Shown here: positions 10,623-19,961 of the stretch, in pieces
How the letters are laid out: each line of letters opens with the position of its first letter
Position numbering within the stretch: the stretch's first letter is position 1
Source: Blattamonas nauphoetae
Lineage: Eukaryota; Preaxostyla; Oxymonadida
NCBI GenBank assembly: GCA_033064195.1
Contig: JARBJD010000677.1
Location: 1-24,463 of the forward strand
Length of the DNA: 24,463 nucleotides
Direction of reading: 5' to 3'
Made by a program: the position numbers and the translations under genes
The notes under the pieces: model-generated
Database searches by the model: none
What the model was told of the DNA's origin: nothing
Seen by the model: the letters and a program-made list of their open reading frames with translations, nothing else

Positions 10623-12524
10623 CTTGTCACGAAGGACCACTCGACGAAGCACGATCACACCTGTCCCAACGTATCGGCCCACAAGAATGGACCATGAAAA
10701 CGATCAAACTGAAGTGAACTGCCATTGTGTCCATTCAGGTGGGTTGTGTTCACTCATCCAAACTGTCGTTGGGTGTCTGCGATCTGGGTTTGCGGATGAA
10801 AAAGGATGTTTTCCCGTCAGCGATTGGGTCTACACATTTTGTGTGGATTCCAACCTGACAGACTCGAAACAGACATTTGGGCGGCATTTCCCACCTCCTC
10901 AGGTTTGCTTCTTTTCAATCTCATTGTTCCAGTCTCTTGTGGACTCGATCCTTGTTGGAATCAAAAGAGTGATGGGCGTAATCAACGAAGTCTCAAGCAT
11001 CACCCCATCACAGGGCTTGTCTCTCTTCATTCATTCTCTTTGTTCGGTCTTCACTTCGTAAGTTGAGATTCGGTAGCTCTCACAAACATTGATTGTCATC
11101 TGTTTGCTAACTCTGTAGATGTTCTTCTTCGTCCAGAAGTGGGCGCGATGACGCTGTTTGTTGAACAATCGAACTCGCACACGGTGAGCAACATGTCCCT
11201 GTCGCTGAACAACGCGAAGTCGTTCTCACATTAAATGAGTATCAGGACACATCCAACAGATGTTATTCCGTCTTTTTACGTTCCTCCATTCCGACATCGA
11301 TGACATTATCCCTATCGGCTCGATGTTATCACTCTGGATCTTCCACCGTGCCTAGCACGCTCTCACCGTTAACGGCGATCACCCACTCATTCTGCCCTCC
11401 ATCTGACATGCTCTCGACAAGCAGTTCCGTCGATTGACTCGCCCAAGTCGACATCACGCGCTCAACTTCGTCGCAAACCTTCAACGATTGGACGCTGCGT
11501 GAGTCGCAATGGAGAGACCTGCTTCTGTTTTCCCTCAACTCGGATAATGAGGGCACACTCCACGCGTCCCTTCCTTCTCTCGCCCAGCTTGTCAACTCAT
11601 GGCACAACCACTCGCCCATGCTCACGTTTCGATCGCCATTGCACTCACACCTAGACACGCCAAACAGACTCGCTTCCTGGCAAGCTCAGTTCCACTCCAA
11701 TACCATTCTCGTCGCTCGGCACAACTGTGGTCCCGCCGTTCGACACGCCACACCCCAACCAGTTCACACAACTCGCTTCGAGGGAGTTTGGGATGCCGCT
11801 CCCTCCGTCGCTCGTTTCGTGTCGGCACGAGATCTCGGGATTGTCCAGCCCCAACAGCTCCACTCTTCCAAAGACGCCAGCAGGCACCCACAGCGAGGTG
11901 AGCGATGCGGACGGTGCTTCGCCTCAGCTGATCACAGCATCACCGCTGTCCAAGAGCTGCAGCACGCCACAATCGCCGATCGTTCATCCGTCTCAGTCGA
12001 CGTCGTTCGGCTCGCTGAATCTCCCGCCAACGTCGAGCTCCTCGCAACCTCCTGTTTCAGCACCCCTCCCTCCGCATCCCATCTCCCCCTCCCATTCTGT
12101 TAGCTCACCCGCGTCTCACTTTTTCCATCATTCAGCTCCGGCTCTCCTCCGCCTTCCTCTCTCCACGCTCCTCACGCTCTCCTTCTCCAACCAGATCGCT
12201 GTTCTCCGCCACCTCAACCCGACCCAAGACAGGACAGCCATCAGCGCGACCACTTCGCCGTCCAGCGAGCAGAAACGAGACATCACCTCACCGTCGTCCG
12301 CGTCGTCCGGGACAGACATCATCCAATGGCTGTCGTCTCGCTCACCCAAATCAGCATCAACAGCGTCGTCGCGATTGGAGAGTGTGGAGGAGCGGAATAA
12401 GGAACCGAAAACAGCCGACGAGAGATTCCGGTCAAGCGACGAACTCCGACAGGCCTCTGCTCTTCCAACCAGCATGCATTCGGTTCAGCTTCCCAACCAG
12501 ACCATTCAGCCGTCCTCTCCATAA
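10390..12524 (+). CDS. Unrecognised protein-coding region with Ser/Pro-rich tail, frame-interrupted
   Basis: I do not recognise this protein. An early segment from about 10406 (MSLRYQNGEFLHNVTPV and VFVSASRVVVEMKT) has a beta-strand pattern. A clear intron lies at 11058-11118. After it the sequence reads DVLLRPEVGAMTLFVEQ and MSLSLNNAKSF. From about 11500, SQWRDLLLFSLNSDNEGT and LAQLVNSWHNHSP look helical. The longest open stretch, 11727-12524, is rich in Ser, Pro and Thr (ISPSHSVSSP, TSPSSASSGTDIIQW) and ends in TAA at 12522-12524, so it is probably disordered. Frames change several times. The beginning overlaps the end assigned to the KNL1-like gene, and the early beta-rich part could instead be that protein's C-terminal domain. 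Whether this is one gene or two is unresolved. Confidence 0.4.
11058..11118 (+). other. Spliceosomal intron, 61 nt, with branch-point motif
   Basis: The donor GTAAGT at 11058 and acceptor CTGTAG ending at 11118 bracket a strong branch-point-like word, TGCTAAC, about 12 nt before the 3' end. Downstream coding resumes as GATGTTCTTCTTCGTCCAG (DVLLRP) in phase 1. This is the most complete set of splice signals in the window. Confidence 0.75.
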
Positions 12525-12537
12525 GATGCGTCCATCC

Positions 12538-13110
12538 GCATGTCGCAGATGAGCTCGCCACTGTCCATGTCGAGACGTCTCCACGGCCATCAACGGAAGA
12601 TCATCCATGAAACAATATCATCACTGTCTGGCTACACACTGGACGGTGGAACGATTCCTGTCACATCTCCGTCACTCTTCCGAAATGAAAAGTTGACCAC
12701 ATTCACCGTTCACGACACCCGCTTACCACCCACCGAAAGAAAAGAGTCGTCAGCAAATGAGATCGAGACAGACTCAGCCAGGTTGTTAGTCCTGTCGTCG
12801 TTGGACATCGTTACCGTTACCGATTGTCTCTTCACTCCGCCTTCCTTCGTCACAACGACCCTCCTCCATCGATGGAGCAGACAGCAGCAACGACACAATC
12901 GCTCTTCATCGATGTTAGGCATCATCTCGTCAAAGGGCAAGCATACAAACGCCTTCTCGTTCGAATCTGCAGACGTCGCATTCACACAAACTTGTCTCTT
13001 GGAGTCATCGGTCAAAATATGACATCTCGCTCCAGAGCTGGAAAGAATGAACAGCTGATTCGAGCCGAACACGGGGAATTGAGTGCGCAGAAGATGATCA
13101 AGAACAAGTA
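12538..13110 (+). CDS. Possible second surface-family fragment
   Basis: An open stretch at 12540-13022 encodes SSLSGYTLDGGTIPVTS, RNEKLTTFTVHDTRLP, VLSSLDIVTVTDCLF and TNAFSFESADVAFTQTCLL. These short Ser/Thr/Val strands resemble the N-terminal beta-helix style of the large gene at 1-5210, but on the opposite strand. There is no signal peptide in view, and the frame continues in another phase to about 13110. It may be an exon or remnant of a related gene, or the low-complexity continuation of the upstream Ser-rich protein. Confidence 0.28.
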
Positions 13111-13139
13111 ACTTCTTCAGACTGAGCGTGACATTTGAA

Positions 13140-13510
13140 ATCATCGAAGAGGAGAGAACAACAAAGACGCTTGAAGATCGAAGAGGAGAGAGCAACAACG
13201 AGGAGAGAACAGCCACGAGATGAGAGAACAACAAAGACGTAAGAGGATCGAAGAGAGAAGAACAGAAACGACGGAAGAACAGTGAAGAAAGAAGAAGAGA
13301 GACGACAGAACAACAGAGAAGAAAGAAGAAGAGAGACGACAGAACAACAGAGAAGAAAGAAGAAGAGAGACGACAGAACAACAGAGAAGAAAGAAGAAGA
13401 GAGACGACAGAACAACAGAGAAGAAAGAAGAAGAGAGACGACGGAAGAACAGTGAAGAAGGAAAAAGAGAGACGAAGGAACAACAGCGAAGAAAGAAGAA
13501 CCGAGAAGAA
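13140..13510 (+). repeat. Purine-rich tandem repeats with a 34-bp core
   Basis: The plus strand is almost pure purine here. A regular 34-bp period is visible: the word GACGAC or its variant begins at 13301, 13335, 13369, 13403, 13437 and 13471. Each unit contains AGAAAGAAGAAGAGAGACGA followed by CAGAACAACAGAG or close variants. The upstream part (13140-13265) is an irregular version in which GAGAGAACAACAAAGACG occurs twice about 70 bp apart. The opposite strand is free of stops in several frames only because the motif lacks them, giving an artificial Leu/Ser/Phe repeat protein. Confidence 0.85.
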
Positions 13511-13920
13511 GTGCCAAACGAATTTTAACATGTTCCAATTGAACTTTCCAGCTTTTTTATGATTGTTCATGTTCAATTCGTCGATGTGAATTGTTCTCAG
13601 TGAACATTTTCAGAAGTGATCTGATCCACCCATAAGATAAAAAGAGGGGAGGAGAGGATATGAACCATTGAAAAACTAAACTTTTCCCGCCTCTCAGAGT
13701 TTGATATATATCAAATATAACGGAAATCACCAAAAAAAGGGGGGATCGAGTGGTACAAAATTGTGGTTGGTTGATTGCATCGATTTGATGAAGAGATATC
13801 CTGGTTGGATGATAAGAACGGTCAAAAAGAGTCGAAGATACGAGGTGGGTCCAAAGTATTGCGCGAATTTTTGGGCATGTGGATCTGATGAGCGATGAGT
13901 GAGGAGAAAGAGCGATCTAA
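13511..13920 (+). other. Unassigned flank left of the inverted-repeat segment
   Basis: This is about 400 bp of A- and T-rich DNA. It contains a G6 run after an A-rich stretch near 13735-13745 and a 65-codon open frame at 13701-13898 with the segment RTVKKSRRYEVGPKYC. I recognise no domain. It abuts the inverted-repeat boundary at 13920. Confidence 0.35.
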
Positions 13921-14147
13921 TAGTGGTGTCACCAATCGGTGTCTTGTCACCAATTGGTGCTTTTCTCATATTTGATAGAAGAGATAGTGAATATGAACTG
14001 TGTGAAGTGATAGAGTTAATTGATACCCCCTTCACGAGAAAAACACGAAATACTAGTTGTGTGTCCAGATCATGGGTTAGATCATCTTTCGACATGAAAA
14101 AGAGGACAGATTAGACTTTATTCACATCATATTTTGCTTCTTTCACT
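13920..14147 (+). repeat. Left 228-bp inverted repeat
   Basis: It is identical to the reverse complement of 17010-17237 over 228 bp except for one substitution at 13959, with no indels. Near the outer edge are two 12-bp palindrome-like words in tandem, CACCAATCGGTG (13930-13941) and CACCAATTGGTG (13948-13959, a perfect palindrome), spaced 18 bp start to start. The two copies diverge sharply after 14154. Confidence 0.93.
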
Positions 14148-17100
14148 TTATTTTGCAATCATGAGACTAAAATACTGCCTATTCTCGTGATTTTCCTGTC
14201 TAATTTCTCTCTGTGTCATATAATGGGATCATCATATCACCATTTCCAGAAAGGTGACATTTAGTCAAACCTCCATTTCACCTCATCATTCGAACCGTTC
14301 TCATCATCATCACAATTGCGGCAACCCGCGTTGTGTTTGTTCAACTCAATGATCATCTCCCTCTCTCTCCACGGAACCCCAGAGCTAAAAATTCCCGTCG
14401 ACTTTCCTGTCGATGAGTTCCAATCACGTATCTCACAACTCTCCGACACTCACATCAACTCAAACAGCGACAGACTCCTGTTTTGAAGGAATGATCTTGA
14501 TCTTCTGGTTGATGCAATCCGCCCTCTCAATCACATCCATTGCTGGTCTCACTCTTCACCATCCATCCAAAACACCCTAAACTCGCTTTTGCTTCGTTCT
14601 TCCATGTTCCCCTCCTTATCTGCCAGCTTTCATTACTGTCACATCCACCGCTGTTCTGGAAATCTACATCCTCACACCTTCTCTCATCTTATCATGACAG
14701 GTGAGTATCCTGTCCCCCCAACACTCTCTACCCATGTTGTTGTGACGTCACAAAACAACGTGTTCATTCGAATGTGGCTGGGTCCTGTTTCCATCCTCAC
14801 CTTCACCTCAACTGCACACTCATCACCAATCACGTCCTTCTCTGTTCCTTCACTCGACGATTTTCAAGTCGAAACGTTGTTAGTGAAGAACGATGAAACT
14901 CGGAGACAGTTTGATCTTCATCGGAAGTTTTTGTTCCCTTTGTGCTCATCACGCGGAGCGAGAAGAAATTGCACGACAAACAGCACAGCAACAACCACGT
15001 CGTGCGAAGCAAAGCGAAGGACGATTGAATATTGTCACTTGTCGACGTGATCTCGTCAGCCAAAGCCTGCCCGAAGAAGCCGCTCAAATAGATTCCCCTG
15101 CAGATCAAGAATGACCTTGCTTCGACGACAGATGAGATCATCGATGTGAGAGACGAGAGAAAAGCGCAGAAATCAGTGTTCATCCACACCTCTCTCACAA
15201 CATCTTCTCAACGATTCCACTTCGCTCCAGTTTGAGAACATGCTCCTTTCTTCGCCCCCAGCACCCAAACACCAGACAGTGTTTGTCGACACGCATGGAC
15301 ATCTGTTTTACGACAGCATCTTCTTCAACACATATTTCTCGTCTTGCTTCCTCTCTCGACATCATCCCTTCACTTTCGCCCCTGATCTTCTCCCTCTCAC
15401 TCTTCTCGTGCCGAACACGTCCTCCTCGCTCAGTCCACTCTCCTCTCCTCAATCCACTGGAGCCTTCATTCGCCAATCATTCATCTCCTCAGTTGATACA
15501 CCTTTCTTACACCTCTAGCGACTGCAGACACTTTCGAGAAATTTCAGTTCAATCACAGCGACGACATCAGGATCCTCGCTGCAAATCCAAACCTCGTTTG
15601 ACTGTTCGTGTGTTCTTAACTTCCTGCACTCGACAACAATATGCGACAGACGTTGTTCAACGAATATATCGCGAATTGCGCGACAGTTATCGACAGGTCC
15701 GGTCCGTCACCTCTCCCTTCTCTCATCCACCCACACCAAATGTTCCCGCTGACATCGGGTTGCCCAACGCCGCGCTGAACAGGGATGTGATCTCGTCGGT
15801 TCTTCCACCACTCATGAACATCGAGATGTTGTGAACGAGAGAGAAGATTGGGTACAGTCTGGAGACGGTCTTGTGGCAGACGATGGAAAGAAGACACAGT
15901 ACAACCACAACTGACAGCCAAAGATGCCATGTTCGGAGTTATTTCATGTTTTCCACACAAACCCGACATCACACTCACTCCATTTCATCCTTCCCGCATA
16001 CAACTTCACTGAGCAGTTGAGTCTCCCCACAGTGGTCATCACAGTCGACATGATATTGGAAATGCTCGCTGACTTCCTCTCACTCTCCCATCGCAGCCAC
16101 CGCGTGACCGCTGCTCTAGGACTTCGAGACGCAGTTCAGGTTGGCTGTGAATTCTTCGCTTGAGGACAACGAGACACTTGGAACGACGCTTCTCTCGCTC
16201 GTCTCACTCTCCCAATCGCTTCTGCTGGAATGAGGGCGTTCACACACACAAGGGCTCTCTCGTCCATTCTCAGCTTCTTCTGCCTCTCCCTCTTCAACAT
16301 TCTGGGCGAATCCAGATTCTTCGAAGACGCAGACACGAAGAGTACATGGAGCATGTTCATCCAATCGCAATCCAACCAGCTTCTGAGCAGAGTGGAGAAA
16401 TCTTTGGCGAATAACACCTCCAACCTGAGCACTCCCAACTCCCAGTTCGTCCCTCCCTCGCTCTCCTACATCAGCACCCTCATCCCCTCCGTCCACCTCA
16501 CAAGCTACCCGTCTTCCAGCAGCCCCATATCAGACAAGCCGTTTGCTGTCCAATCCTAGTTCTCCGAGGCAGTGCACTCGCTCCTCTCCATCCTCATCCG
16601 AACGATGAGCAAACCAACGACACATCGCCTCGCAGACATCTGTGGACAGTTGCTCCTCCAACGACTCGTCCACGTCATCCTTCAACTTGTCTCAGCCATC
16701 TCCAAACCGGTCTCGAAGGCTCTCGAAGATGAAGTGAAATCAGAGCTGGATGAGGGCGAAGAGGCAGCTGGGATCCTCTCCCTCAATCTCCTCCTCGGCA
16801 ACATCGTCGCCTTTCGTCCTTACATTTCTGACATCCTTCGCCTGATGAGACAGCTGTTCGTGCTCAGTCTTGACACATACCCAGTCTTCACGTTCAAAGC
16901 TGACAACAGCACATCCGACGAGGAACAGAAATCGATCTGCCCATCTTTTCATTTCATCATTTCAATCAATAAGAATCATGTCAATATACGTCTAAAGATT
17001 ACTAAATAGAGTGAAAGAAGCAAAATATGATGTGAATAAAGTCTAATCTGTCCTCTTTTTCATGTCGAAAGATGATCTAACCCATGATCTGGACACACAA

Positions 17101-17236
17101 CTAGTATTTCGTGTTTTTCTCGTGAAGGGGGTATCAATTAACTCTATCACTTCACACAGTTCATATTCACTATCTCTTCTATCAAATATGAGAAAAGTAC
17201 CAATTGGTGACAAGACACCGATTGGTGACACCACTA
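13921..17236. mobile_element. Candidate TIR-bounded DNA element, about 3.3 kb
   Basis: The segment is flanked by inverted copies of one sequence (13920-14147 and 17010-17237). Both outer edges read TA followed by GTGGTGTCACC going inward, so a TA target duplication of Tc1/mariner type is possible, although the TA may simply belong to the repeat. The interior shows no DDE/D transposase, polymerase or integrase motif that I can see. It carries an unrecognised coding region instead. This may be a non-autonomous element with captured sequence, or two independent insertions in opposite orientation around a host gene. A third, diverged copy at 21695 shows that the end sequence is dispersed. Confidence 0.45.
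14349..16990 (+). CDS. Unrecognised, mostly helical protein-coding region inside the inverted repeats
   Basis: Coding-like plus-strand sequence begins at ATG 14349 (MIISLSLHGTPELKIPVDF) and runs to just inside the right repeat. Later segments are Leu-rich and look like stacked helices: VDMILEMLADFLSLSHRSH (near 16050), ALSSILSFFCLSLFNILG (near 16250), FIQSQSNQLLSRVEKSL (near 16360), RLADICGQLLLQRLVHVI (near 16630) and ILSLNLLLGNIVAFRPYI (near 16780), with an acidic stretch ELDEGEEAAG. This suggests a helical-repeat scaffold, but I cannot name a family. No catalytic or zinc-binding motif is visible. A possible donor GTGAGT occurs at 14701. The frame changes many times, as in the neighbouring genes, so boundaries and intron content are uncertain. 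Confidence 0.4.
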
Positions 17237-17237
17237 T
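17010..17237 (-). repeat. Right 228-bp inverted repeat
   Basis: This is the partner of the left repeat in inverted orientation, differing by a single base at 17198. The substitution breaks the perfect palindrome of the inner 12-mer in this copy. The outer edge reads GGTGACACCAC, then TA at 17235-17236. Confidence 0.93.
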
Positions 17238-18207
17238 AAACTGTTTCAAAACCACAGAAGCCATAATTTACAGTGTGAACCAGCGTGAGAGACCAGCATA
17301 TGTGACGTTTAGGATGATGACTTCAAAATTGATGAATGTGATAGGAGCAACTCTTGATACTTTCTTCATGTCACAGGGAATGATTTTGTTCACATATATG
17401 ACATTTGAGACAAGGGACAAAAAGACAAATTTATGGGGAGTATTGTTCAAAAAAGTAAACCACCAAATACGATGTGCTTTTGTATGCATCTTTCCATTCT
17501 TGAACATGTTGTCAGTCTGGAACTTCCCACGATGTCTCGCCAGACGTCCCAATTGTACTGATTTGCTCTTGCGCTTTCAGGAGTTACTTTCCCAACCATT
17601 TGAAGAGAATGGATGAGAACTGAAAGACAACTTCGTTGAATTGCGTCGGATCTTGGTATTGAAGGAATCAGTCTGATATTGTTGTAGGACTTCATTTTTA
17701 TGCAAATGTTTGTGTGTCGTTATTTAGATACAATCCATCCATCATATCCTTCTCAAAAGTCGGAATCTTTATTTCTTTCATGTTTTTAACCTGTATCTCG
17801 CGGTATTGTCAGTGGTCGACAACGATGTCGGTTCGAATGACTGGCCTCACCTTGAATCGACATCTCCATGCGAGCAAACCAACCTGTTCTGTGTCTAGAT
17901 CGCCAAAAATCAATTCTTGAGGTTTGATTCCCTATTTTTCCCATCTTGGTTCTCTTTTTGATGGTTCCAAACTCAGGATCAAGTCTTGTGGAGTTCCAAC
18001 TTTGTTCCACTTTCCTCCAAAACGGTCCAACAGATTTCGTTTAAAATCGGTACACACTCATTAGTCACCCACAAGGAACTGTATTTCACTTTCTAGACAA
18101 ATTTGTTGAATAGATATTTCATATTCTCGCTTTTCTCTTCAATCCAATTTCTTCTTTCGTAATGTCATATCTCGTCTTCTTTTCACCGATTATCTCCTCT
18201 TCCATTC
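17238..18207. other. Unassigned interval right of the inverted-repeat segment
   Basis: An open frame runs out of the right repeat to 17616 on the plus strand (YVTFRMMTSKLMNVIG), and another covers 17268-17552 on the minus strand (VIILNVTYAGLSRWF). Neither has a recognised domain. A 23-bp word at 17297-17319 recurs in inverted form at 21521-21543 with one mismatch. From about 17620 to 18200 I see only T-rich DNA. Confidence 0.35.
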
Positions 18208-18668
18208 ATGTTTCATGACTATCTTCTCTTCCAAGTCTCTCTGTTTCTCAGCATCTGCTCATTGGATCGCATCAATCAGATCGCAGTCGAATACGACGTC
18301 CTTATCCCACTTTCGTCGTTCAACCTCCTCCGCTTTCTCACAAATGGTTTGCTTTTCATCATCTTTCTGTTTTTGTTCTTCTTCCCGTCTTCATCGCGCT
18401 TATTTTCCTTTCAAACCAAATCTAGCTCTTTCTTTCTTCTCTGTCTTCTTTCCACTCTCCTCTCGCCCAGCCTGTCACTAATATCAAAATCTGACAAATA
18501 TTCTTCCACTTTACGCATCCTTATGCCCATCTCCTGCCCTCCTCGCATTTCCATTCATCATGTTCAACAGACAGCGTTTCGTGCAGAGATATGCGGATTC
18601 AGAAGACTTCCGTATTCATTCTCTCCATCTCTAATCTTTTTCATTCACTTCAGGCCCCAGTCTCCCTT
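18208..18668 (+). other. Pyrimidine-rich stretch, possible exon at its start
   Basis: The plus strand is strongly C/T-rich. An open frame from 18208 begins with a plausible protein-like segment (CSLDRINQIAVEYDVLIPL) and then degrades into Phe/Ser/Leu low complexity. It could be an exon followed by an intron or UTR, or chance. It also borders the 3' end of a minus-strand gene ending at 18669. Confidence 0.25.
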
Positions 18669-19960
18669 TCAATCCATCCCTTTGATCTCACTCTGTTCTT
18701 CATCCTTTTTATCGTGATCATTTTGGATCTTATGTGAGAAGGGATGATATTTGAATGCAAACAAGGAGGATTGAGTCATAAAAAGGGTGAAATGAAATTG
18801 CGAACCTCACCTTGCAGGTTAAATTGAACGGGAGAGTTGATGACAAAATGAGAGAGGGATTGACTGACAAGATCTCCGTATCGTCTGCACGAGCATGTTC
18901 GCTCTCTCCACCGTCGGCACGGATGATTTCGATGAACATCAGTGAAGAGAGAAAGCAGAATCGGACCACCTGGAATTGGTGATGGTAGGGAGGATGTTCA
19001 GAATGGCCGTCGCATGTTGTCGACTATGATGAAGCCAAGCATGTCAGTTTAACGTTGAATAGAAGCTCCAATTTGCAGCATTCTACCTCAAACAGAACAA
19101 GCAAGCTGACGAAGGCAGGAGTGGTTGGATGTCAGGATGGGGAGGATAAAGTCACGCCGTCTCTGTCAGGTTCTCCCCTCCTCGGCCGCCTCACACGTTG
19201 AACGGACACCAATCAAATGGAGAGGACGCCTGCCTGGAAGAAGAAGGAGGTCATCATCAATTCCGACTTGGCTGGGATTTGCATGGACAGCTCCTTCGGT
19301 CGTCGGAGCAACACTGACTTCCTGTCCCGTCAGATGACTCGAGAAGATGAACATGTCATCCGCTGTCTGTTTCCTCGAAGGGAGAATGATTATCTGGCCA
19401 GCTGTCGCAGTGATGACGTCACTTGGTGTAGTTGCTTCCTCATCCAACATTGATCCAAGGTACTCCACAATGGCGTCTAGCTGAGCAGCGCTGTTGGCGC
19501 TGATGTATCCTCTGAATTTGGAGATGAACGACGTCCTCCAATTTGCTTATTCTTCCTGTCCAGTATCTGCGTCAACGCGGGGGAGGATGTTGCTGTTTCG
19601 AATGGTCGCTTTTAGTTCTCATTACGCGTGGGTTGGAAAGTATCGACTTGGAAGGATCCGTCCGTGGTAGTATTGGGTGCAGATATCACGCCAAGATTGT
19701 CCGTAATTTCAGCTTAAAGTCGTTCAACTCATTCTTCAGACGTAATTGCTTGTCTTCGATAAGGATTGTCGCAAGTTGATGTCGCTGGACGAGCTAGCAG
19801 GATTTGTCGATCTGGGTGAAGGGGCGAGATGCGTCGAACGAGGCGAGGGAGAGATCAACACGGAATGGGTCCTAGGTCTCAGATGGATATTCTTCAGAGA
19901 CGGTGGCGGTCGGGAGGGCTTCGACGATTCGTTCGAACACAGCACCTGTTAGGAGAGCGA
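18669..19960 (-). CDS. Unrecognised minus-strand protein-coding region
   Basis: Coding-like minus-strand sequence ends at a TGA at 18671-18669 with a charged tail (IQNDHDKKDEEQSEIKGMD), joined across an intron (18729-18810) to FIEIIRADGGESEHARADD and SLILSSTLPFNLTCK. Upstream, from about 19530 to 19170, lies a clean segment: SKFRGYISANSAAQLDAIV, EYLGSMLDEEATTPSDVIT, QIIILPSRKQTADDMFIFS. Still further upstream are a short coiled-coil-like piece, DKQLRLKNELNDFKLK (about 19755), and APNTTTDGSFQVDTF. The pieces sit in different frames, and the 18970-19165 stretch is unclear and may hold another intron. No family is recognised. The start is unknown and could lie upstream of the 27-bp repeats near 20774. 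Confidence 0.4.
18729..18810 (-). other. Candidate spliceosomal intron, 82 nt (minus strand)
   Basis: On the minus strand the donor is CAAG followed by GTGAGG at 18810, and the acceptor is CACATAAG ending at 18729. Removing it joins NLTCK to IQNDHDKKDEEQ in frame, giving a hydrophilic C-terminus and a stop. Length and borders agree with the other introns. Confidence 0.5.
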
Positions 19961-19961
19961 G

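Noticed and set aside
13098-13576. Minus-strand Leu/Ser/Phe-rich frames suggesting a multi-pass membrane protein
   Set aside because: They arise from the pyrimidine strand of the 34-bp repeat, and two frames give similar hydrophobic translations.
13921-17236. Polinton/Maverick-type element
   Set aside because: The ends do not start with the usual AG, the segment is only 3.3 kb, and there are no signs of DNA polymerase, integrase, protease or capsid genes.
17062-17616. A 184-codon plus-strand frame crossing the right inverted repeat
   Set aside because: The repeat part is noncoding-like (the older copy has stops in the same frame), and the outward part has no recognised domain.
18208-18340. 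Similarity of a short segment to the Noc2 family (DRINQIAVEYDVLIPL)
   Set aside because: Only about 25 residues look alike, with no continuation on either side; too weak to name.
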